Part shown: positions 8,642 through 16,937 of the stretch, in pieces
Numbering within the stretch: position 1 is the stretch's first letter
How the letters are laid out: each line of letters starts with the position of its first letter
Assembly (NCBI GenBank): GCA_964641965.1
Contig: CAZXLD010000003.1
Span: 144,940-208,939, forward strand
Direction: 5' to 3'
Length of the DNA: 64,000 bases
Origin: JAJDFU01 sp964641965
GTDB lineage: Bacteria > Bacteroidota > Bacteroidia > Chitinophagales > Saprospiraceae
Made by a program: the position numbers and the translations under genes
Notes under the pieces: model-generated
Seen by the model: only the letters and a program-made list of their open reading frames with translations
What the model was told of the DNA's origin: nothing
Databases searched by the model: none

Positions 8642-9945
8642 GTATGGAGTTGTATTCAACCAATAATCTGAATCTACGAGTTGGCTTGAAAGAAGCCGTC
8701 ATGCGAGGTTTGCCACCTGACAATGGATTATATATGCCTGTGGAGATTCCCAGGCTGCCTAGGGTGTTCTGGGATAAGGTCGAATCCTATTCCTTCCCTG
8801 AGCTTTCTTTTGAAATGAGCAGGTCGCTGATAGGACATAGCGTTGAAGAAGAAGCCTTATTCTCTATCATCAGTGGTGCGATCAACTTCCCCGCTCCTTT
8901 AGTTTCTCTATCTGATCGATTGCATATACTCGAGCTCTTTCACGGTCCATCGCTGGCATTTAAGGATTTTGGCGCACGCTTTATGGCCCGGCTAATGGGA
9001 CACTTCAATCGAAATGAAGATCAACCGCTCACCATTTTGGTAGCCACCTCTGGGGATACCGGAGGGGCTGTAGCTGCGGGTTTCTATAATACTCCAGGTA
9101 TTGAAGTAATTATTTTATTTCCTAGTGGTAAGGTAAGTCCCCTTCAGGAAAAGCAGCTTACTACTTGGGGCGGGAATATTACAGCTCTGGAGATTGAAGG
9201 CACCTTTGATGATTGTCAGGCTTTAGTTAAAAAGGCTTTTTTGGACAAGCAATTGTCCAATCAACTTCGGTTGAGCTCCGCCAATTCAATCAACATTGCC
9301 AGGCTCATTCCACAATCGTTTTACTACGTAGAAGGATGGAAGCAATGGAAGCAGGAGGACAAGAGCGTTACATTTGTAGTACCCAGCGGTAATTTTGGAA
9401 ACCTTACAGCCGGTATCCTTTCAGCAAAAATGGGATTACCCATTAACCAATTTATTGCCGCCACCAACGTCAATCGAATTGTTCCTGCCTATCTGGAGAG
9501 CGGTAATTTTGAACCAAAACCATCCATTGCTACAGTTTCCAATGCTATGGATGTAGGTAATCCCTCCAATTTTACTCGAATGCTTGATCTGTATGGTTCC
9601 ACGTGGAACCTCATGCAAGATGCCGTTACCGGATATTCCTTTTCAGATGAGGATACACTGGCAGCAATCAAGAAAAGCAAGTCAGAATTCGATTATCTGC
9701 CTTGCCCACACACGGCTATTGGATTGTTGGCTGCAGAACGCTATCTAATAGCGAACCCGAACTCAAAAGTTATCGTTTTGGCAACAGCCCATCCAGCTAA
9801 ATTTATCCCTGTGGTGGAGCAAGCACTTGGATACCCACCCAATATTCCAGAAACCCTGGCCAGACTGGAACACCTGGAATGCCATTCTATTAAAATGGAA
9901 CCTCAATTTAAAAGCTTTAGGACCTACTTGATGGATCGATCCTAA
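8635..9945 (+). CDS. thrC: Threonine synthase
   Basis: A 436-residue PLP enzyme converting O-phosphohomoserine to threonine, the last step of the operon's pathway. The cofactor lysine lies in SLAFKDFG (about residue 110) and the phosphate-binding SGDTGGAV block near 139. The family N-terminus (YSTN, then KEAVMRGLPPDNGLYMP) is clear. Two starts are plausible: ATG 8635, overlapping thrB, and ATG 8644, giving MELYSTNN; the second fits the family slightly better. The coding sequence contains a parS-like palindrome at 9595-9610. Confidence 0.96.
   Translation: MLGMELYSTNNLNLRVGLKEAVMRGLPPDNGLYMPVEIPRLPRVFWDKVESYSFPELSFEMSRSLIGHSVEEEALFSIISGAINFPAPLVSLSDRLHILELFHGPSLAFKDFGARFMARLMGHFNRNEDQPLTILVATSGDTGGAVAAGFYNTPGIEVIILFPSGKVSPLQEKQLTTWGGNITALEIEGTFDDCQALVKKAFLDKQLSNQLRLSSANSINIARLIPQSFYYVEGWKQWKQEDKSVTFVVPSGNFGNLTAGILSAKMGLPINQFIAATNVNRIVPAYLESGNFEPKPSIATVSNAMDVGNPSNFTRMLDLYGSTWNLMQDAVTGYSFSDEDTLAAIKKSKSEFDYLPCPHTAIGLLAAERYLIANPNSKVIVLATAHPAKFIPVVEQALGYPPNIPETLARLEHLECHSIKMEPQFKSFRTYLMDRS
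9595..9610. promoter_or_regulatory. parS-like centromere site inside thrC
   Basis: The 16-base perfect palindrome GGTTCCACGTGGAACC matches the ParB-binding parS consensus TGTTNCACGTGNAACA at all but its two outermost positions. It lies in the thrC reading frame, where it encodes Gly-Ser-Thr-Trp-Asn. A second, fully matching copy lies 389 bases to the right. Chromosomal parS sites commonly sit near the replication origin and can lie within genes. ParB binding here is inferred. Confidence 0.7.
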
Positions 9946-9983
9946 TAACCAAGCTGCTATTCTTCAATGGTATGCCTGCAAAT

Positions 9984-9999
9984 TGTTCCACGTGGAACA
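9984..9999. promoter_or_regulatory. parS centromere site
   Basis: TGTTCCACGTGGAACA is a perfect 16-base palindrome that fits the broadly conserved bacterial parS consensus TGTTNCACGTGNAACA at every defined position. It lies in the gap between thrC and the mevalonate diphosphate decarboxylase gene. No parA or parB gene is in the window, but chromosomal ParB acts on dispersed sites. The companion site at 9595-9610 strengthens the call. Confidence 0.82.
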
Positions 10000-10108
10000 T
10001 GAGTAGATCTAACTTTTAAACATCTCTTATTACCGCAAAAGAATGCTGGCTAATTCAGCCCTTCGTCTGAATTCAAAACCTCTGGACGCTATACTGGTTC
10101 CATTTTGT

Positions 10109-10116
10109 TAATTTTG
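10109..10116 (+). promoter_or_regulatory. Possible promoter -7 element for the decarboxylase gene
   Basis: TAATTTTG matches the Bacteroidota -7 consensus TAnnTTTG and would put transcription start about 30 bases before the gene's ATG. No convincing -33 TTTG/TTG is correctly spaced upstream, so only half of the promoter is supported. Confidence 0.35.
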
Positions 10117-10155
10117 CAGCTTGAAAAATGGACCACCACCAAAGTTTTTAATTGA

Positions 10156-11244
10156 ATGGTTGACTACAAAAATCCAAACCTCCTCCTGGAAAAGAAGGGT
10201 TTAACGATGGGAAAAGTCTCCTGGCGAAGCCCTTCCAATATTGCTTTGGTTAAATATTGGGGTAAGTACGGTCGCCAACTCCCCTCCAACCCTTCTGTTA
10301 GCCTTACCCTGAAGGAAGCCCATACAGATACCACCATAACCTACAGCCCGGAACGATCGAATAAGGAAGGTATTGAACTTGAATTTCTATTCGAGGGACA
10401 ATATCAGCCTGCATTCGCCAATCGCATAAAGGCTTTTCTTGAGTCGATATTGGATATTTTCCCATTCTTGGCCCAACTGAAGATCAAAATAGAATCCCAA
10501 AATAGTTTTCCGCATTCAACTGGTATTGCCTCCTCAGCTTCAGCCATGAGTGCCTTGGCTCTATGCCTTTGCAGCCTGGAAGAAGAATTATTTGGCAATA
10601 AGCTACCCGAAGCGGCATTCATGCAAAAAGCCTCTTACATAGCTCGGTTGGGGTCTGGAAGTGCGAGTAGATCTGTCTTTCCATGTGCAGCCGTATGGGG
10701 TTCGCACCCTGCCGTTCCCCAATCAAGTAACACCTATGCAGTCGGGATTGAGACTAGTGTGCACCCCATTTTCCATACCTACCATGATGATATTCTGATT
10801 GTGAGCCGAAAGAAAAAGGAGGTCTCCAGTACGGCAGGACATAAGCTGATGGAAGACCACCCTTTCGCAAATACCCGGTTTCAACAAGCCAGGCACAATC
10901 TGGGAACAATGCTCCAGGCCTTATCGAATGGTGACCTAGAATCTTTCGGTACGATCTTAGAAATGGAAGCCCTAACGCTCCACGGGTTGATGATGTCATC
11001 TCTACCTCCATTCATTCTGTTGGAACCCAATACTTTGAGTCTCATACGAATGATCAAAGCCTACCGTGCAGAACAGCATCTACCCCTACATTTTACACTG
11101 GATGCGGGTCCAAATTTACACCTGCTTTACCCCGATTCCATTGCACCTCAGGTGAACGAGTTTATTAGCTCCGAATTAAAAGCGCTCTGTGAGGATAGGG
11201 TAGTTATCCAAGATGTAGTGGGTCAAGGGGCTGTAAAAATATAA
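10156..11244 (+). CDS. mvaD: Diphosphomevalonate decarboxylase
   Basis: A 362-residue GHMP enzyme that decarboxylates mevalonate 5-diphosphate to isopentenyl diphosphate using ATP. SPSNIALVKYWGK (about residues 24-37) is the family signature, HSTGIASSASAM near 120 is the phosphate-binding loop, and the catalytic Asp lies in TLDAGPN near 316. The ATG at 10156 gives a short N-terminal extension; an internal ATG at 10207 (MGKVSW) is an alternative. Its presence implies the mevalonate route to isoprenoids, which would feed the carotenoid genes at 55.8-59.0 kb. No other mevalonate gene is in the window. Confidence 0.94.
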   Translation: MVDYKNPNLLLEKKGLTMGKVSWRSPSNIALVKYWGKYGRQLPSNPSVSLTLKEAHTDTTITYSPERSNKEGIELEFLFEGQYQPAFANRIKAFLESILDIFPFLAQLKIKIESQNSFPHSTGIASSASAMSALALCLCSLEEELFGNKLPEAAFMQKASYIARLGSGSASRSVFPCAAVWGSHPAVPQSSNTYAVGIETSVHPIFHTYHDDILIVSRKKKEVSSTAGHKLMEDHPFANTRFQQARHNLGTMLQALSNGDLESFGTILEMEALTLHGLMMSSLPPFILLEPNTLSLIRMIKAYRAEQHLPLHFTLDAGPNLHLLYPDSIAPQVNEFISSELKALCEDRVVIQDVVGQGAVKI

Positions 11245-11252
11245 TCCTATAT

Positions 11253-11798
11253 ATGATTCCCACTTGGAAAAATATAGCGTTATATGTCTGCTTTTTTATC
11301 TGCCTTAGCGCTTGTGGGCAGCCTACCCCTATTCAAAGACCAGAGCTCAATGACCCGCAGTTTGATAAAATGTTAACGAGGTTATTGCCTTTTTACACGC
11401 CGCTAATCGGTGTTCATACCCTCCGTGAAAAGCAGGATAGCTTCATTGTATTGGACGCAAGGAGCCGGGAAGAATACAGGATAAGCCATATACCACAGGC
11501 TATTTGGGTTGGTTATGGTAAAGAACTGAAGACTGAAACTTTACACACCATTCCAAAGAACAAACCTGTAGCTGTTTATTGTTCTGTCGGGTATAGAAGT
11601 GACTTCGTTGGTAAAATGCTCGTCGAAAAATTGGGGTTTACTAAAGTGTATAATGTTTATGGCAGTATATTCGAGTGGTCTAATCAAGGATTTCCCTTGG
11701 AAGATGACTCGGGATCAACTACAAAACGCTTGCACACGTATAATTCGAAGTGGAGCAAATGGGTATCAGATACACTCGCGATCGAGAAAATCTGGTAA
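11253..11798 (+). CDS. Rhodanese-domain lipoprotein
   Basis: A 181-residue protein with an N-terminal hydrophobic segment ending in the lipobox LSAC (Cys21), so it is probably a membrane-anchored lipoprotein. A single rhodanese domain follows: VLDARSREEY, then the active-site loop YCSVGYRSD with catalytic Cys110. Rhodanese domains transfer sulfane sulfur or bind thiol/arsenate-like substrates; the physiological substrate is unknown. It starts 8 bases after the decarboxylase gene and is likely cotranscribed with it. A second rhodanese lipoprotein lies at 55257. Confidence 0.85.
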   Translation: MIPTWKNIALYVCFFICLSACGQPTPIQRPELNDPQFDKMLTRLLPFYTPLIGVHTLREKQDSFIVLDARSREEYRISHIPQAIWVGYGKELKTETLHTIPKNKPVAVYCSVGYRSDFVGKMLVEKLGFTKVYNVYGSIFEWSNQGFPLEDDSGSTTKRLHTYNSKWSKWVSDTLAIEKIW

Positions 11799-11951
11799 GT
11801 AGATCCATCCTGGGCCGAATAAGCAAGCCAAAATCATTATCGGCAATTCCTAAAACCAAATCGAAGACAGAAAAAGCTCTGGTTTCAGCATAAAGATGCA
11901 TGAAACTGAATAGAAATATCGAAACAGCAATTCAAAACCAAAATTTGGGTT

Positions 11952-13205
11952 ATGGACTTATTTGCAAAGTTTGCAGGTAATCGCGGTCCGCTTGGCCAAT
12001 ATGCGCATGAAGCACACGGTTATTACGCCTTTCCACAATTGGAAGGAGAAATTGGCCCGCGAATGAAGTTCCAAGGGGTGGAACACATTATTTGGAATAT
12101 AAACAATTATTTAGGCCTGGCTAATCATCCCGAGGTTCGAAAGATTGATGCAGAAGCAGCCAAAGATTGGGGCTTGGCATACCCTATGGGAGCTAGGATT
12201 ATGTCTGGTGACAATTCCTATCTCTATCAGCTTGAAGCTGGCTTAGCTCAGCTTGTACAAAAGGAAGCTGCACTAGTCTTAAATTTCGGATTCCAAGGCG
12301 TACAATCTGTAATAGATGCCCTGCTTGGCAGGCACGACGTCGTCGTCTATGATACAGACAGTCATGCTTGTATATATGATGGTGTGCGACTTCACATTGG
12401 CCGCAGGCTGCCCTATGAGCATAATGATATGGACAGCCTTGAGAAGCAATTAAAAAGAGCTTCTGATCTCGTCGCTAAAACAGGAGGCGGCATACTTGTT
12501 GTAACCGAAGGGGTCTTTGGTATGCGAGGCGAGCAAGGAAAGCTAAAGGAAATCGTTGATCTTAAAAAGAAATACGAATTCCGCCTTTTTGTAGATGATG
12601 CGCATGGATTCGGTACCATGGGGGCAACGGGAGCCGGAGCAGGCGAAGAGCAAGGTGTACAAGATGAAATCGATCTGTACTTCTCTACTTTCGCTAAATC
12701 CATGGCAAGTATAGGAGCATTTGTAGCTGGTGATAAGGATATTATACATTATCTATTGTACAATGTAAGATCACAGCTATTCGCAAAAACTCTTCCGATG
12801 CCTTTAATAATCGGCAATCTGAAACGATTGGAGTTGTTGCGAACAATGCCTGAACTTCGGGAGAATCTTTGGCATAATACAAACGCTTTAAAACAAGGAC
12901 TTCGAGAAGCAGGGTTCGATTTAGGAAAATCCGATGCTTGTGTAACACCGGTTTACATGCATGGTACTCCATATGAAGCAGCCAACCTGGTGCACGACAT
13001 TCGTTCAACCCACCGGGTCTTCTGTAGTATGGTCATGTATCCGATGATCCCCAAGGGTATGATCTTATTGCGCATGATTCCTACAGCAGCTCATGATCAG
13101 GAAGACATTGATAAGACGGTAGAAGCTTTCATCGCTGTAAGTGATCGTCTGAAAGCAGGTGAATACCAGGGCGAATTAAAATTCGTATCCAAAGAGCTGG
13201 CATAA
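11952..13205 (+). CDS. alpha-oxoamine synthase family PLP enzyme (serine palmitoyltransferase-like)
   Basis: A 417-residue fold-type I PLP enzyme of the family containing serine palmitoyltransferase, KBL and BioF, which condense an amino acid with an acyl-CoA. The cofactor-binding VDDAHGFG motif starts at residue 214 and the Schiff-base lysine is Lys249 in FAKSMAS. The FAKSMAS context, with a following aromatic-rich C-terminal half, resembles the sphingolipid branch more than BioF. In Bacteroidota, related enzymes make sphinganine precursors or, using cysteate, the sulfonolipid precursor; sequence alone does not decide. No acyl carrier or lipid gene is adjacent. A strong terminator follows. 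Confidence 0.82.
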   Translation: MDLFAKFAGNRGPLGQYAHEAHGYYAFPQLEGEIGPRMKFQGVEHIIWNINNYLGLANHPEVRKIDAEAAKDWGLAYPMGARIMSGDNSYLYQLEAGLAQLVQKEAALVLNFGFQGVQSVIDALLGRHDVVVYDTDSHACIYDGVRLHIGRRLPYEHNDMDSLEKQLKRASDLVAKTGGGILVVTEGVFGMRGEQGKLKEIVDLKKKYEFRLFVDDAHGFGTMGATGAGAGEEQGVQDEIDLYFSTFAKSMASIGAFVAGDKDIIHYLLYNVRSQLFAKTLPMPLIIGNLKRLELLRTMPELRENLWHNTNALKQGLREAGFDLGKSDACVTPVYMHGTPYEAANLVHDIRSTHRVFCSMVMYPMIPKGMILLRMIPTAAHDQEDIDKTVEAFIAVSDRLKAGEYQGELKFVSKELA

Positions 13206-13227
13206 CTGAACACAGCCGATAATTCTG

Positions 13228-13265
13228 AACCCCTTCCGATGATCCGGAGGGGGTTTGTCATTTTT
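13228..13265. terminator. Intrinsic terminator between convergent genes
   Basis: An 11-base-pair stem (AACCCCTTCCG with CGGAGGGGGTT, one G-T wobble) encloses a 6-base loop and is followed by TTTGTCATTTTT on the plus strand. It sits in the 64-base gap between the PLP enzyme gene and the convergent Nramp gene. It should end the plus-strand transcript and may act in both directions. Confidence 0.85.
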
Positions 13266-13269
13266 ATCC

Positions 13270-14451
13270 CTACATATTCCATACCCGGAATATGGCCTGA
13301 ATAACTTGATTCAGGCCCAGCCCGGATATAACCAGTATGACGACTAAGAAAAGGAAATTCTGCATCCTGGAATTGCGGAACTCGTCCGGGATTAATTCCT
13401 TGCTATTCATAGCCGTAAATAGAAAATACCCGACGATCGGCAACAACAAGCCATTGAGCCCCTGCGCCGCGATGATGGCCGGAATCGGTTGAACTTCCAA
13501 CCAGACGAAGAGCAGGCCAAAGCAAAGGACGAACCCCCAAACTGCTTTAAACCGCCAGGAGCCGGGACTCCAGCTTTTCCCTAGCAAACTATAAGCAGTA
13601 ACGGCAGCAGCCAATGGTGCCGTTACGGAACTGGTGAAACCGGCTGCAAACAAGCCGAATGCGAACAACAATTGTCCTGGCGCTCCAAATTGAATGCCCA
13701 ATGAACCCGCTAAAGCCTCAAAGCTAAATTCCCCTTTCAGCCCTGTTGCTGCAACCATAATAGCGATAGAAATTATACCCCCTATACCAATAGCGCCAGC
13801 CAGCCCAATCCGCATTTCACGAATGTTTTGCCCTTTACCGATCCCGGAAGCTAAAAAGAGATTGTAAGGTACCAATGTGGTACCGATCAAGCCCAACACT
13901 AACCAGTTGGCCTCGATTATGCTCCCACCGTCTCCTTGGGCAGAGAAACCCGTCCTAAAGGCCAGATATAAAAATGCCAGACCCATGAAAGCCACTACTA
14001 ACCCAAGCAGCCTGGCCACCACCTTAATCTTACCGATGCTCAAAAGGAAAGCAGCAGCCAGGCCTAAAAGGGCTGCGAGTCTACTGCCCCCTTCCAAACC
14101 CAATAAGGATAAGCCGGCCATTGCTCCCAATAAGTTACCAGCCTGGTAAGCCATACATCCCAACAGGATGACCAGGAATAAAATCCATGGAGCCCAGGTG
14201 CCGGATCCATACCGTAACGCCAATAGTTCGCCTAAGCTTTTTCCACTGGCTATTGTCAACCGAGCAGCTGCCTCTTGTAAGATGAAAGTGGCAACGATAG
14301 AGAAAAGTAAAGCCCAAAGTAGGTTTAATCCAAATCCGGAACCGGCCTTGGAAGTCGTAGTAATTGTCCCAGGGCCAATAAATGCAGCTGCAATTATTGA
14401 CCAAAACAGGATACTACCTAATCCTCTGGAAAGAGAGCGGCTTTTTGTCAT
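13270..14451 (-). CDS. Divergent Nramp-family transporter
   Basis: A 393-residue membrane protein with about eleven hydrophobic helices and clear Nramp-fold similarity (GLNLLWALLFS and IASGKSLGELL blocks in helices 1b-3). The metal-binding signatures differ from classical Nramp: the helix-1 DPGN motif reads GPGT, and the helix-6 MPHN motif reads VPYN. The Asp, Asn and Met that bind Mn2+/Fe2+ are therefore absent. It may move another substrate or use another coordination scheme, so 'divalent metal transporter' is only a family label. It ends convergently with the PLP enzyme gene, and the glycosyltransferase lies upstream. Confidence 0.85.
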   Translation of the reverse strand: MTKSRSLSRGLGSILFWSIIAAAFIGPGTITTTSKAGSGFGLNLLWALLFSIVATFILQEAAARLTIASGKSLGELLALRYGSGTWAPWILFLVILLGCMAYQAGNLLGAMAGLSLLGLEGGSRLAALLGLAAAFLLSIGKIKVVARLLGLVVAFMGLAFLYLAFRTGFSAQGDGGSIIEANWLVLGLIGTTLVPYNLFLASGIGKGQNIREMRIGLAGAIGIGGIISIAIMVAATGLKGEFSFEALAGSLGIQFGAPGQLLFAFGLFAAGFTSSVTAPLAAAVTAYSLLGKSWSPGSWRFKAVWGFVLCFGLLFVWLEVQPIPAIIAAQGLNGLLLPIVGYFLFTAMNSKELIPDEFRNSRMQNFLFLVVILVISGLGLNQVIQAIFRVWNM

Positions 14452-14530
14452 CAGATGCTTTTCCTGTATTGGTGAAGCCTACCTTTCAACCATAAGGGGC
14501 GGTTGTGCCCATATCCCCTTTTCCCATTTG

Positions 14531-15517
14531 TTAAGAAATGCGTTCCATGGAGGCTTTTTGGTCATACTTACCCTTAGGTTGATTGACATGCATGGTTCGG
14601 ATCCGATAGGGTCGTTTGGATTGACTCTCAAAATAAGTCCGCATTTGGATCTCCACCACAATACCGATGGTAACTAACTGGATGCCTCCCAGCACCAGCA
14701 TCAGACCTAAAATTAGAAGTGGCTTTCCCCAAATATCATTACCCAATATTTTCAAGGTAACCAGATACAGGTTGATTAAAACGCCTATGCCGAAGAGTAA
14801 CAACCCAAGGGTTCCAAACAAATGCATTGGCTTTTGCATATACCGCTTATAGAAAAGCATCAAAAGGAGATCACTGACTACCTTAAACGTTCTTCCCAAT
14901 CCATACTTGGAGCTCCCAAACTGACGCGCATGATGTTTAACTGGCACCTGGGTAATTCGAGCTCCTTCTAAAACGGCTAATACTGGAATAAACCTATGGA
15001 GCTCACCATACAAGCCTAAATCCTTGGCGATTTCTGCTTTGAACAATTTCAACGCACATCCATAATCTCTCAAGTATACACCTGATGACTTCCGGATTAG
15101 GTAGTTGGCAATCCGACTTGGAATCTTTCGAAGCAGTACACCATCCTTGCGATTAACCCGTTCTCCAGCAACCAAATCCCAGCCTTCTCGTTCGGCTAAT
15201 TCCAGCATCTGAGGGATATCAGAGGGATCATTCTGAAGATCACCATCCAAAGTGACTATGTATTCTCCTTCAGCATGGTCAATTCCGGCCATTAGGGCTA
15301 GGCTTTGACCGTAGTTTTTACGAAAGGAAATAGCTTTTAACCTGGGATCTTCAATAGCCAAAAGTTCTTCCATGGTTCGATCTGTAGATCCATCATCGAC
15401 GTAGATCAATTCATAATCGTACGATGACAAGGCCACAGCAATTTTCTCTACCAAAGGCCGCACATTCATTTCTTCATTGTAAACAGCAACCACTATGGAC
15501 ATTTTTGGCTTTTCCAT
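14531..15517 (-). CDS. Membrane-anchored family 2 glycosyltransferase (DPM1/GtrB-like)
   Basis: A 328-residue protein with an N-terminal GT-A catalytic domain (SIVVAVYNEE, VDDGSTDRT, then the metal-binding LDGDLQNDP at about 90-97). Two C-terminal transmembrane helices lie near 232-255 and 268-290. This arrangement is typical of enzymes that load a sugar on polyprenyl phosphate at the inner face of the cytoplasmic membrane. The donor sugar and downstream acceptor cannot be read from sequence. The short 79-base gap to the Nramp gene suggests cotranscription, with no obvious functional link. Confidence 0.88.
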   Translation of the reverse strand: MEKPKMSIVVAVYNEEMNVRPLVEKIAVALSSYDYELIYVDDGSTDRTMEELLAIEDPRLKAISFRKNYGQSLALMAGIDHAEGEYIVTLDGDLQNDPSDIPQMLELAEREGWDLVAGERVNRKDGVLLRKIPSRIANYLIRKSSGVYLRDYGCALKLFKAEIAKDLGLYGELHRFIPVLAVLEGARITQVPVKHHARQFGSSKYGLGRTFKVVSDLLLMLFYKRYMQKPMHLFGTLGLLLFGIGVLINLYLVTLKILGNDIWGKPLLILGLMLVLGGIQLVTIGIVVEIQMRTYFESQSKRPYRIRTMHVNQPKGKYDQKASMERIS

Positions 15518-15720
15518 CCAGTTCCGTTGTTAGTTTTTTTCAATTGGAATCTGATCCCAGATACTCAACGCCCGATCAGCTAAGATACAGCGAATCTCTA
15601 TCCCGGACTGAATTGTCACAGAAAGAAACAATACAGAGAAATTGTACGTTTCAATCCTTGTTGTTTTCTATCTTTTACCGTTTTTAGATTGCCAGAAATA
15701 AAAGAAGCAAAAAGCTATAC

Positions 15721-16692
15721 ATGTCTCAAGTAGAATTCTCATCCGACGTAGAAGCCGTAGACGCATTGAGCCAATCTTTTCAGGATCTTACCAATGAGAT
15801 TGGAAAAGTGATTGTTGGTCAGGAAGGTGTGGTCAAAGCTGTAATCATTAGCTTATTCAGTAACGGACACAGTCTGTTGGTGGGGGTCCCCGGATTAGCC
15901 AAAACCTTGCTGGTAAGTACCATTGCTGAAGTACTTGACCTTGACTTTAAGCGCATCCAGTTTACGCCAGACCTAATGCCTAGTGATATTACCGGTTCCG
16001 AAATTCTGGATGAAGACCGGCACTTCCGATTCAACAAAGGCCCCTTATTTGCAAATATCGTCCTGGCAGATGAAATAAACCGTACTCCGCCAAAAACACA
16101 GGCTGCCCTTTTGGAAGCCATGCAGGAACGCTCGGTAACGGTATCAGGTAATCGCCATTTGCTTCCTAAACCATTTTTCGTTTTGGCGACTCAAAACCCC
16201 ATTGAACAAGAGGGAACTTATCCATTGCCTGAAGCCCAACTGGATCGGTTCATGTTCAATATTAAATTAGACTACCCGTCTTATGAAGAAGAATTAAAAG
16301 TGGTCAAGACGACAACAGCTTTACCCGAGTATGATCTCAGCCATGTAATCACCGGGCCTCAAATCCTTGCCTACCAACAATTGATTCGAAAAATTCCTGT
16401 GGCTGATAACGTTTTGGAATACGCCGTCAAAATGGTAAGTAAGACACGTCCTGGAACAGATAATGCTATATCCATCACAAACGATTATGTTTCCTGGGGT
16501 GCAGGACCGAGGGCTTCACAATACCTAGTTCTCGGAGCAAAATGCCATGCAGCGATATCCGGAAAGTATTCTCCTGATATTGAAGATGTAAAAGCCGTAG
16601 CTAACCTGGTACTCCGGCACCGCATCGTCCGAAATTATAAAGCGGAAGCAGAGGGTATTTCTGAAGAAAATCTGATCGAAAGCTTTTATTGA
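15721..16692 (+). CDS. MoxR-family AAA+ ATPase
   Basis: A 323-residue AAA+ ATPase of the MoxR type, thought to act as a metal-insertion or folding chaperone. Walker A GVPGLAKT lies at residues 55-62, Walker B in NIVLADEINRT near 112-122, and sensor-1 in ATQNPIEQEGTYPLPEAQLDRF. MoxR genes usually sit with DUF58 and VWA-domain genes; none is present here, so this copy is an orphan. A TATCTTTT sequence at 15669-15676 resembles the -7 promoter element with one mismatch. Confidence 0.92.
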   Translation: MSQVEFSSDVEAVDALSQSFQDLTNEIGKVIVGQEGVVKAVIISLFSNGHSLLVGVPGLAKTLLVSTIAEVLDLDFKRIQFTPDLMPSDITGSEILDEDRHFRFNKGPLFANIVLADEINRTPPKTQAALLEAMQERSVTVSGNRHLLPKPFFVLATQNPIEQEGTYPLPEAQLDRFMFNIKLDYPSYEEELKVVKTTTALPEYDLSHVITGPQILAYQQLIRKIPVADNVLEYAVKMVSKTRPGTDNAISITNDYVSWGAGPRASQYLVLGAKCHAAISGKYSPDIEDVKAVANLVLRHRIVRNYKAEAEGISEENLIESFY

Positions 16693-16937
16693 AAGCTCCC
16701 GGCCCTACTTTCAGAAAACGGAAACCTTCTCCATTTCATCGTTCTAAACGCCAAAGGTGTACGGTCTTGCATCTATTCTGTAGGACCAACTGCTTAATTA
16801 AGCTGCTTAAGAGATTACACCGGCTGAATAAGAACTTGACACTTTCCCAATCCATAAATCAGGTTAGTATGAATTCAATCTGCCTGAAATTACCGAACTT
16901 ACTGGTGCTTACGCTAGCTATTGAACTTCACAAAACT

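Noticed and set aside
14168..14677. Plus-strand open frame of 169 residues across the Nramp-glycosyltransferase junction
   Set aside because: It is antisense to two well-supported genes and shows no family signature.
16689..16937. N-terminal extension of the DUF4837 frame
   Set aside because: The extension is basic, non-homologous and would hide the lipoprotein signal; ATG 16938 gives a clean lipobox.
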